Below, one piece after another: positions 33,500-39,677 of a stretch of DNA of 39,677 nt. The notes under the pieces were generated by a model. The model had not been told where the DNA came from. It made no database searches and was given only the letters and a program-made list of their open reading frames with translations. The DNA lies in assembly GCA_004297825.1 (NCBI GenBank), contig SCSX01000011.1, positions 1 through 39,677 on the forward strand, given 5' to 3'. Source of the stretch: Spirochaetota bacterium (GTDB lineage: Bacteria > Spirochaetota > UBA4802 > UBA5368). The position numbers and the translations under genes were made by a program. The stretch's first letter is position 1. Each line of letters begins with the position of its first letter.

Positions 33500-34269
33500 A
33501 GCTTGCAACGCAACTGGGCGTTCTGCTGCTCCTGATCCTGATGCCGGCCATGGCGCTCGGCACCGAGTTCGACGAGCTGGATAAGGCACCCGAGGGCGCG
33601 CACAAGGGTCAGATGCTGCTGGGCGGATTTATCGCCTTTGGATCCCCCAGCGGCAGCATCATCGATGGTGAAAACAGCTTTGTTAGTGACAGCACGTACA
33701 CTTTCACGAACGGGGTGACGAAGGAATTCCAGGTTTCACATCTCGCCTTTGGCATGGGCGTCACGTTCGAGTATATGCCCATCGACTATATCGGAGCGAA
33801 GGCCCGTCTCAAGAGGACCTATATTTCACAAAAAACCGATTTCGGTCCGGACTACCGCAACTGGCAGGGAACCGTGTACCAGGATTTTTCCCTGTATGTC
33901 GGGCCTTCCTTTCATACTACGGTACGCAAGCGCTGGGATTTCACGCTCACACCAATGCTCGGGTATGCATATGGCACGTTCAAGGGGGCTCCCATAGCGA
34001 ATTCCATCCTGACGAGCGTGACCGGCAGTTCGGAGCAAACAGTAAGCGGCATTACCTATGGTGCGGAGCTGAACTGCACAATCTATTTCAGCGGGGGGCT
34101 TTTTGTATCGCTTGGAGCCGATTGGACGCGCAATCCCATCAATTTAAATTCAAAAATCACGTTAAGCAATTCGGATAAGCCTGGCTATAAATACATGAAC
34201 GGCGCGGGCAGCGGTACCATCGACTCGCTGTGCTTCATCCTCACCGCCGGCTACGCGTTCTCAAACTAA
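33496..34269 (+). CDS. Outer-membrane beta-barrel protein
   Basis: A 257-residue protein with a signal peptide (VLLLLILMPAMALG-TE). Strands with alternating aromatic residues follow (AFGMGVTFEYMPIDYIGAKA, VYQDFSLYVGPSFHTTV, DFTLTPMLGYAYGTFKG). The end, FILTAGYAFSN, has an aromatic residue near the terminus, as in barrels recognised by BamA. It is about the size of an 8-10 strand barrel. Its start overlaps the stop of the CsgG-like gene (ATGA), so the two are co-translated and probably work together at the outer membrane. Its last 9 bp overlap the end of a convergent gene. Confidence 0.82.
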   Translation: MKLATQLGVLLLLILMPAMALGTEFDELDKAPEGAHKGQMLLGGFIAFGSPSGSIIDGENSFVSDSTYTFTNGVTKEFQVSHLAFGMGVTFEYMPIDYIGAKARLKRTYISQKTDFGPDYRNWQGTVYQDFSLYVGPSFHTTVRKRWDFTLTPMLGYAYGTFKGAPIANSILTSVTGSSEQTVSGITYGAELNCTIYFSGGLFVSLGADWTRNPINLNSKITLSNSDKPGYKYMNGAGSGTIDSLCFILTAGYAFSN

Positions 34270-35319
34270 ACCCGTTCTATTCCATTCAATCACGCCGCAA
34301 TACTTCATTGCGAGCAGCGCATTCAACGTAATAAATCCCGTGCCGTCCGTACCCGCCCGGGATTTTTTCTCAAAGAGCATACCCGCACCATAAGCTTCCA
34401 GGGGCCAGGTACCACCGGCTTCCTGACCTGCAACCAGATGATTGAACGCAGGTACGGTACGAGGGTCCGATGCGAATCCCGCCCGTGCCGCGAGCTGGAG
34501 CCCCATGAGCGCATCATAGTGGGACATCACCGGGTATCCGGATTTCAGGTAATCGGCCCCGCGCAGGCCGCAGCATACCGGCTCTTCGAATCGTTCCGGG
34601 CCCATGAAAAATCGATGATTTAGAAAATATTCCGCTCCCCGGGCAATGCTCTTCTCCAAATCCCCGCCCGGTTCGAGGTTCCTTGCCTCAATAAGGGCCG
34701 CCAAACATGAAGCAGTCGCCCTTACGCAGCTTCGCGTTCCGGCATCTTCCTCGCGATCGCGTTTTCCGTCACCGGACCTGCGAAGGAAGATGAGAGAGGC
34801 CATGTCCAGGACACCCGCCAGCGGACAATGCAGCCAGCCCCCATCGTGTCTCTGGTGCTTCTTTATCCACCCTATGCCGCGCGCAATCCGGGCGTCGGTG
34901 ATCCCCGCCCGGACCATCCAGCGCATAAGGTCGCCCGTCCTGCATGAAACTTCCCGGGCCGGTTTCCAGTTCAGAGTTATTCCGCCTGAATCAAGCTGGG
35001 AGCGTTGAAGCAGGAATTCTGCGCTTTTCGCGAGCGTGTCATCCCGCGCATCCAGACCCCTCGCCGCGGCCTCACAGAAGTACCACATTGTACCACGGTA
35101 CAAGATATCAAAGTGCGCGGCATCTCCCATGACGCCCGCATTCCCGACAGCCTTCAGTTCGAGGATTCTTTCAGATTTGGCCAGCCCGCGGTATGCTTCT
35201 TCCAGTACTACGCCCCCCGGGCTTTCTTCCAGCAAGTCCCTGAGCACGAGATAGCGTACCTCCGGTGCAGAGGACGCGAGCAGAAACCGCAACGGATTAT
35301 CATGGAGATGGGCGGGCAT
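34261..35319 (-). CDS. Prenyltransferase/squalene-oxidase-repeat (alpha/alpha-toroid) protein
   Basis: A 352-residue, mostly helical protein with no signal peptide. QRHDGGWLHCP and GQEAGGTWPLEAYG match QW-type repeats of the terpenoid-cyclase/prenyltransferase fold, and similar short spacings (FLLQRSQLDSGGI) occur elsewhere. The DxDD catalytic motif of squalene-hopene cyclases is not seen, so cyclase activity is not claimed. Hits in such proteins are often annotated as terpene cyclase on fold alone. The ribosome site is weak, so the start could be later. It lies 3' to 3' with the barrel gene (9 bp overlap) and starts 24 bp after the TPR gene stop. Confidence 0.7.
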   Translation of the reverse strand: MPAHLHDNPLRFLLASSAPEVRYLVLRDLLEESPGGVVLEEAYRGLAKSERILELKAVGNAGVMGDAAHFDILYRGTMWYFCEAAARGLDARDDTLAKSAEFLLQRSQLDSGGITLNWKPAREVSCRTGDLMRWMVRAGITDARIARGIGWIKKHQRHDGGWLHCPLAGVLDMASLIFLRRSGDGKRDREEDAGTRSCVRATASCLAALIEARNLEPGGDLEKSIARGAEYFLNHRFFMGPERFEEPVCCGLRGADYLKSGYPVMSHYDALMGLQLAARAGFASDPRTVPAFNHLVAGQEAGGTWPLEAYGAGMLFEKKSRAGTDGTGFITLNALLAMKYCGVIEWNRTGLV

Positions 35320-35343
35320 AGTAAAGCCGGGAGCGCACCCCGG

Positions 35344-36069
35344 TCAGCGTTTCTTGTCTTTCAGGCGCGCATAATTCTGCTGGATAACCTGGTTATCGGG
35401 ATTTTTCTCCGTGGCCTTCTGGTAGCTGGCAAGCGCATCCTCGTCTTTTCCAAGGTATTCGAAGCTCAGTCCCAGGTTGTTCAGGATTTCGGATGACGCC
35501 GGCGCGATGGAGTGCGCGGCGGCGAACGCAATATTCGCGTTCGAGTACCTGTTCATCTTTACGAGCGTCATTCCCAGGCCGTTGTAGGCAATATATAATT
35601 CCGGGTTGAGCGCGATCGCTTTTTCGAAATATTCCTTCGCCTTGGGGTAATTCCCCAGCCCGTAATTGACCTTTCCCAGCAGGAAATACACCAGCGGATG
35701 CTTCTGGAGTGTCAGGGCCTTCGTCGCGGACGCCTCGGCGTCCCTGAAACGCTTCGCGTCGATCAGGATCAGGGCGATATCGATCTGGGGATCGAGTATG
35801 TCCTTTTGAATGTCGGCGCATTTTTTCAAATGGAGAATCGCGTTATCGAAATTGCCCAGCTTCCAGTGATTATGGGCCGCAAGGTAGCGAAGCTCATAGT
35901 TAGGAGAATTCTGTTCGAAATCCCTCTCGACCGAGAGCTCCGACGCGATTTTCGCAAGAGATTCCTTATACTGCCTGTCGTTATAGAGCTTGAGCGCCTC
36001 GTCGTAGGACGCGATCGCCGCGGCGGACAGTGCAAGAACAAGGGTCAGTGCGCATACAAATCGTTTCAT
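35344..36069 (-). CDS. Exported TPR-repeat protein
   Basis: The product (about 241 residues) starts at the ATG at 36069, with GAGG 7 bp upstream; the frame is open to 36087. A signal peptide (RFVCALTLVLALSAAAIA-SY) is followed by five or six TPR units: DEALKLYNDRQYKESLAKI, YLAAHNHWKLGNFDNAILHL, LVYFLLGKVNYGLGNYPKAK, YIAYNGLGMTLVKMNRYSNA and ILNNLGLSFEYLGKDEDALA. It is periplasmic and probably binds other proteins. A stable hairpin (36089-36118) lies between this gene and the upstream dikinase gene. Confidence 0.85.
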   Translation of the reverse strand: MKRFVCALTLVLALSAAAIASYDEALKLYNDRQYKESLAKIASELSVERDFEQNSPNYELRYLAAHNHWKLGNFDNAILHLKKCADIQKDILDPQIDIALILIDAKRFRDAEASATKALTLQKHPLVYFLLGKVNYGLGNYPKAKEYFEKAIALNPELYIAYNGLGMTLVKMNRYSNANIAFAAAHSIAPASSEILNNLGLSFEYLGKDEDALASYQKATEKNPDNQVIQQNYARLKDKKR

Positions 36070-36088
36070 AATTATTCCTCTAAGCATA

Positions 36089-36118
36089 CGGCGGGGGGAG
36101 TGTATCGGCCCCCCGCCG
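36089..36118 (-). terminator. Hairpin between the dikinase and TPR genes
   Basis: CGGCGGGGGG (36089-36098) pairs with CCCCCCGCCG (36109-36118) around a 10-base loop. It lies 7 bp after the dikinase stop. No T-run follows on the minus strand, so termination is possible but not certain; it could instead protect the upstream mRNA. Confidence 0.45.
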
Positions 36119-36124
36119 CGGTCT

Positions 36125-39100
36125 TTACTTTTTCTTTTTCCCGGCCGGTTTCTTCACCGCTTTTGCCTTCGGTTTCACCCTGGCTTTGGGTTTTGCTTTC
36201 GGTCTGGCGATGGGCTTCGCTTTGGGCTTCGCCTTCGCTTTGACCGATAGTGCCTTGACCGCTTTGGCCTTGGGCTTTGCCGCGGTCGCTTTCACGGCCT
36301 TCGCCTTAGGCTTCGCCGCCGCAGCTTTCACGGCTTTAGCCTTGGGCTTCGCCGCCGCAGCTTTCACAGCCTTGGCTTTTGGCTTCGCCGCCGTCACCTT
36401 CAACGCTTTGGCCTTCGGCTTTGCAGCGGGTTTAGCAAGCTTTTTCACCGCCGGTTTCGCGGCCGGTTGCTTCACCGCGGACTGGATCGCGGCCTGTGCC
36501 GCGGCAAGCCGCGCGATGGGCACCCTGAAAGGCGAACAGCTCACATAAGAGAGCCCTAACTGGTGGCAGAACTCGATCGAACTCGGCTCGCCTCCGTGCT
36601 CCCCGCAGATTCCCAGCTTGATGTCCTTTCTTGTAGCCCGGCCCTTTTCAACCGCTATTCGCATGAGGGATCCGACGCCTTCCCGGTCGAGAACCTGGAA
36701 CGGGTCGATCGGGAGAAGCTTCTTGCCGACGTAATCGGGTACGAACGCGCCGATATCGTCGCGCGAGAAGGCAAAGGTCATCTGGGTGAGGTCATTGGTC
36801 CCGAAGGAAAAGAACTCAGCCACCTTCGCGATCTTGTCGGCGGTGATCGCCGCGCGCGGAACCTCGATCATGGTTCCGAACGCGTGCTCGACCTTTGCGA
36901 CACCCATCCTTCTGCACACCTCAGCATGCACCTTGTCGAGAAGCTTCCTCTGGTGCTCGAGCTCCGTGACCTGGCCTACCACGGGGATCATGATCTCCGG
37001 GATCACGTTCTTCCCTTCTTTTTTCAGTTCAACCGCGGACTCGAGAATAGCGCGGTACTGCATCTCGGATATCTCGGGGAACGTGATCCCCAGCCGCACG
37101 CCGCGGTGTCCCATCATCGGGTTCGATTCGTGGAGGTCGTCCGCTCGCTTGCTCAGGCGCTCCATCGTGATCCCGAGTGACGCGGCGAGCTTTTCGCGCT
37201 CGTCCTGCCGGTTGGGCACGAATTCGTGCAGCGGGGGATCCAGCAGACGAATCGTCACGGGAAGCCCGTCCATGACCGCGAGGGTGTTCTTGATGTCGCG
37301 TTTCACGAAGGGGAAGAGCTCGTCCAGGGCCGCACGCCTCTTTTCCTCGGTGTCCGATAATATCATCTTGCGGAGGATGAACAGCGGCTCCTCCGAGTGC
37401 TTGCCGTAGAACATGTGCTCCGTCCTGAACAGTCCAATTCCCTCGGCACCGAACTCGCGCGCCTTCGCGGCGTCTTCCGGGGTGTCCGCGTTGGTGCGCA
37501 CCTTCAGGGTACGGAGCTCGTCTGCGATTTTCATGAAATTCTGGAAGCGCGGATTTTCGGTGGCGTCCATCATCGTGAGCGCGCCGCCGTATACCAGACC
37601 CTTCGTCCCGTTCAGGGTGAGCGTTTCCCCTTCGCGGAAGCTTCGCCCTTCGACGGTCATCGTTTTAGCGTGCACGTCGACGTGTATCGTCCCCGCGCCC
37701 ACGATACAGCACTTGCCCCACCCGCGGGCAACGAGCGCCGCGTGCGAGGTCATTCCGCCGCGTGCGGTGAGAATCCCGATCGCGGCCCTCATTCCCTCGA
37801 CGTCTTCCGGATTGGTCTCCTCGCGGACCAGGATCACCTTCTTGCCGCTCTTCGCCGCCTCGACCGCGTCATTCGCGGTGAAGACGATTGGCCCGCAGGC
37901 GCCGCCCGGTCCCGCGGGAAGCCCGCGCGCGATCACCGTCGCGGATTTCTCGGCGTTGGGATCGACGATCGGGTGAAGGAGCTCGTCGAGCTGGGCGGGG
38001 GCGACGCGCAGGATCGCGTCCTTTTTCGTTATCAGGCCCTCGGCCAGCATGTCCATTGCCATGTTGAGCGCGGCGGTGCCGGTTCGCTTGCCCACGCGGC
38101 ACTGGAGCATCCACAGGCGGCCGTCCTGGATGGTGAACTCGATGTCCTGCATATCCGTGTAATGCTTTTCCAGCCTGGTGCGGATACCGTCGAGTTCCTT
38201 ATAAACGGCCGGCATGGCCGTCTCGAGCGATACCATGCCTTTGTTCTGATCGTTCTTGGTGGATTCGTTGAGCGGGTTAGGGGTGCGTATGCCCGCGACG
38301 ACGTCCTCTCCCTGGGCGTTGACGAGCCATTCACCGTAGAAATGATTGTCTCCCGTGGCGGGGTTCCTGGAAAACGCCACGCCGGTCGCGGACGTGTCTC
38401 CCATGTTTCCGAACACCATCGACTGTACGTTGACTGCGGTTCCCCATTCGTCGGGGATGGCCTCGATGCGACGATACGATATCGCCCTCTTGCCGTTCCA
38501 GGATGCGAACACCGCGCCGATACCGCCCCAGAGCTGTTCGAAGGGGCTGTCGGGAAATTCCTTGCCCAGCACTTCCCTGACCTTGCCCTTGAAGCGGTCG
38601 ACGAGCTCCTTCAGGTCGTCGCCGCTTATATCGGCGTCGGTCTTATATCCGCGGCTCTGCTTGAGATCGCCCAGCATCCGGTCAAGCTGCTGGCGAATTC
38701 CCTTGCCCTCGTCCGGCTCGATGCCCGCGGCCTTTTCCATGACCACGTCGGAGTACATCATGATGAGGCGCCGGTAGGCGTCGTATACGAAGCGGGGGTT
38801 TCCGGTCTTCGCGATCATTCCCGGTATGGTGGTCGAGCAAAGCCCGACATTGAGCACCGTTTCCATCATGCCCGGCATCGATTTCACGGCTCCGGAGCGC
38901 ACGGAAACGAGGAGCGGATTTTTGGGGTCGCCGAATTTTGCGCCCATGATGTCTTCAACCTTCTTGAGCGCCGCGAGCACTTCCTTGTCAAGGCCTGCCG
39001 GCATCTTCCTGCCGAGCCTGTAATATTCATTGCACACTTCGGTGGTGATGGTGAAACCCGCGGGAACGGGAATGCCTATCTGGCACATTTCGGCGAGGTT

Positions 39101-39184
39101 GGCCCCCTTGCCGCCGAGCAACGTCTTCATGTCCGCCCTGCCGTCGGTATGCTTCCCCCCGAACAGATACACCCTCTTGGTCAT
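36125..39184 (-). CDS. ppdK: Pyruvate phosphate dikinase with a histone-H1-like C-terminal tail
   Basis: The enzyme interconverts pyruvate, ATP and phosphate with PEP, AMP and pyrophosphate. From the ATG at 39184 (GAGGAG 6 bp upstream) it has 1019 residues. The first 895 or so are a standard dikinase: VYLFGGKHTDGRADMKTLLG, the swivelling-His domain GGMTSHAALVARGWG, GLFRTEHMF and the catalytic GICGEHGGEPSSIEF ending in SYVSCSPFRVPIARLAAAQ. The final 120 residues are almost only Lys, Ala, Pro and Val in 12-residue repeats (KPKAKAVKAAAA), like bacterial histone-H1-like proteins. The frame is unbroken. The tail is unusual for the family (length about 870-900). With pckG it covers the PEP node. 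Confidence 0.96.
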   Translation of the reverse strand: MTKRVYLFGGKHTDGRADMKTLLGGKGANLAEMCQIGIPVPAGFTITTEVCNEYYRLGRKMPAGLDKEVLAALKKVEDIMGAKFGDPKNPLLVSVRSGAVKSMPGMMETVLNVGLCSTTIPGMIAKTGNPRFVYDAYRRLIMMYSDVVMEKAAGIEPDEGKGIRQQLDRMLGDLKQSRGYKTDADISGDDLKELVDRFKGKVREVLGKEFPDSPFEQLWGGIGAVFASWNGKRAISYRRIEAIPDEWGTAVNVQSMVFGNMGDTSATGVAFSRNPATGDNHFYGEWLVNAQGEDVVAGIRTPNPLNESTKNDQNKGMVSLETAMPAVYKELDGIRTRLEKHYTDMQDIEFTIQDGRLWMLQCRVGKRTGTAALNMAMDMLAEGLITKKDAILRVAPAQLDELLHPIVDPNAEKSATVIARGLPAGPGGACGPIVFTANDAVEAAKSGKKVILVREETNPEDVEGMRAAIGILTARGGMTSHAALVARGWGKCCIVGAGTIHVDVHAKTMTVEGRSFREGETLTLNGTKGLVYGGALTMMDATENPRFQNFMKIADELRTLKVRTNADTPEDAAKAREFGAEGIGLFRTEHMFYGKHSEEPLFILRKMILSDTEEKRRAALDELFPFVKRDIKNTLAVMDGLPVTIRLLDPPLHEFVPNRQDEREKLAASLGITMERLSKRADDLHESNPMMGHRGVRLGITFPEISEMQYRAILESAVELKKEGKNVIPEIMIPVVGQVTELEHQRKLLDKVHAEVCRRMGVAKVEHAFGTMIEVPRAAITADKIAKVAEFFSFGTNDLTQMTFAFSRDDIGAFVPDYVGKKLLPIDPFQVLDREGVGSLMRIAVEKGRATRKDIKLGICGEHGGEPSSIEFCHQLGLSYVSCSPFRVPIARLAAAQAAIQSAVKQPAAKPAVKKLAKPAAKPKAKALKVTAAKPKAKAVKAAAAKPKAKAVKAAAAKPKAKAVKATAAKPKAKAVKALSVKAKAKPKAKPIARPKAKPKARVKPKAKAVKKPAGKKKK
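36252..36431 (-). repeat. 36-bp tandem repeat encoding the dikinase tail
   Basis: Five head-to-tail units of 36 bp: 36252-36287, 36288-36323, 36324-36359, 36360-36395 and 36396-36431. The three central copies are nearly identical and the outer two are more diverged. Each encodes 12 residues of the KPKAKAVKAAAA type. The unit is a multiple of three, so copy-number change keeps the frame. Confidence 0.9.
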
Positions 39185-39295
39185 GATTATCTCCTCATAC
39201 ACGAAATTATATTCCGCGGCCGTCGATTCCGCCCGACCCCGCGTGTTTCGATGCATTTTTTAAGATAAGTGGTACCGGAACGCCAAATTGCAACC

Positions 39296-39677
39296 CTAAT
39301 TTTTCACGTACCTGCGTGCTTCCCGTATAAAGCAGTCGGGCGAATCGGCGCAATCCCGGCATTCTTCGCCGCCCGGGGCATACGGGACGTCACAGGTAAT
39401 CTCCCTGTCCTGGTGCATGATCATGAGCAGCTTGATATACTGGAAATCGTCGTCGGTCAGCGCGTCAATTCCGCCCGCGTGAAGCTTTTCCAAAATCGCG
39501 GTCCTTCGTGCCTTTTCCGGGTCTTCGAAAACCTTCCCCGACTTCAGTGCGGTCGCGTACTCCCCGGTTTTTTTTTCAATCTTCGCCTTCCACATGCTTG
39601 ATTTGAACGCTATCGTCCTTTTCTTGAAAGCGAAGAAATAGACGAGACCGAAGACAAGCCCCCCGAGGTGGCCGATA
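39296..39677 (-). CDS. C-terminal end of a rhomboid-family protease (open at right edge)
   Basis: The frame runs on past the window edge. The visible N-side, IGHLGGLVFGLVYFFAF, is the last membrane helix of a rhomboid with the catalytic His (typically HLGG). After a basic stretch (KKRTIAFKSS), about 100 cytoplasmic residues follow; they are charged and end in a cysteine-rich segment (CDVPYAPGGEECRDCADSPD). The catalytic Ser and earlier helices are beyond the window. An internal ATG at 39595 is probably not the start. Rhomboids cut membrane proteins within the bilayer. The next gene, the dikinase, starts 111 bp downstream on the same strand. The family call rests on one motif. Confidence 0.7.
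   Translation of the reverse strand, partial: IGHLGGLVFGLVYFFAFKKRTIAFKSSMWKAKIEKKTGEYATALKSGKVFEDPEKARRTAILEKLHAGGIDALTDDDFQYIKLLMIMHQDREITCDVPYAPGGEECRDCADSPDCFIREARRYVKN

Noticed and set aside
36186-36548. Plus-strand Ala/Phe-rich frame opposite the dikinase tail
   Set aside because: It looks like a membrane helix repeat, but only because the Lys/Ala/Pro repeats give it on the other strand; no ribosome site.
37397-39268. 623-residue open frame on the plus strand opposite ppdK
   Set aside because: It is the mirror of a certain dikinase gene; the translation is His/Arg/Gly-rich with no domain, as expected for antisense of GC-rich coding DNA.

Overview
The window looks like chromosomal DNA from a GC-rich, free-living diderm (Gram-negative type) bacterium. 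Many products carry signal peptides or lipoprotein signals, two look like outer-membrane barrels, and TPR lipoproteins, CsgG-like and immunophilin lipoproteins recur. The style (TPR-rich envelope proteins, GTP-type PEP carboxykinase, receiver proteins with non-DNA outputs) suggests a Spirochaetota-like lineage, but that is inference; no 16S or other decisive marker is present. No phage, transposase, insertion sequence or CRISPR array was seen.

Layout. 1-2038: tail of an unknown gene, a degenerate SGNH-hydrolase-like protein and an RlmI-type rRNA methyltransferase, all forward. 2101-5871: a receiver protein with a STAS-like output, tail to tail with a large PAS hybrid histidine kinase. 6077-8757: a small Cys-rich protein, reverse-strand tRNA-Lys and tRNA-Glu with promoters and a terminator, purA and an exported protein. 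8838-12576 (reverse): an acyl-CoA dehydrogenase behind a long AT-rich palindrome, a possible orphan cobalamin-riboswitch-like element, an inositol-monophosphatase-family gene and a TPR/coiled-coil/beta-barrel protein that are translationally coupled. 12902-16234 (forward): GTP-dependent PEP carboxykinase, a stand-alone DbpA-type RNA-binding domain and a methyltransferase. 16382-21005 (forward): the classic rpmH-rnpA-yidD-yidC-jag-mnmE cluster. 21026-24867 (reverse): a four-gene envelope operon (ChaN-like, VanY-like peptidase, cyclophilin-FKBP lipoprotein, helical-repeat protein). 25009-26876 (forward): hexapeptide acyltransferase plus GT4 glycosyltransferase. 26924-29638 (reverse): TPR lipoprotein plus a LolB-like lipoprotein. 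29855-30550: YugP-like zinc peptidase. 30605-32487 (reverse): GT4 glycosyltransferase and an OmpR-type regulator with a degenerate receiver. 32858-34269: CsgG-like lipoprotein and beta-barrel protein behind a perfect sigma70-type promoter. 34261-39677 (reverse): alpha/alpha-toroid protein, TPR protein, pyruvate phosphate dikinase with a histone-H1-like tail, and the C-terminal end of a rhomboid protease.

How the genes fit together. PEP carboxykinase and pyruvate phosphate dikinase both act at the PEP/pyruvate/oxaloacetate node, with purA and an acyl-CoA dehydrogenase as further metabolism. The rpmH-mnmE block makes ribosomal protein L34, RNase P protein, the membrane insertase and a tRNA-modification GTPase. 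Much of the rest is envelope biogenesis and sensing. The most unusual items are the roughly 120-residue Lys/Ala/Pro tail on pyruvate phosphate dikinase, the cyclophilin-FKBP lipoprotein, the palindromic operator of the acyl-CoA dehydrogenase, the possible riboswitch antisense to the 3' end of the IMPase gene, and the receiver-STAS protein facing a hybrid kinase. No single multi-gene system that is clearly new was identified.
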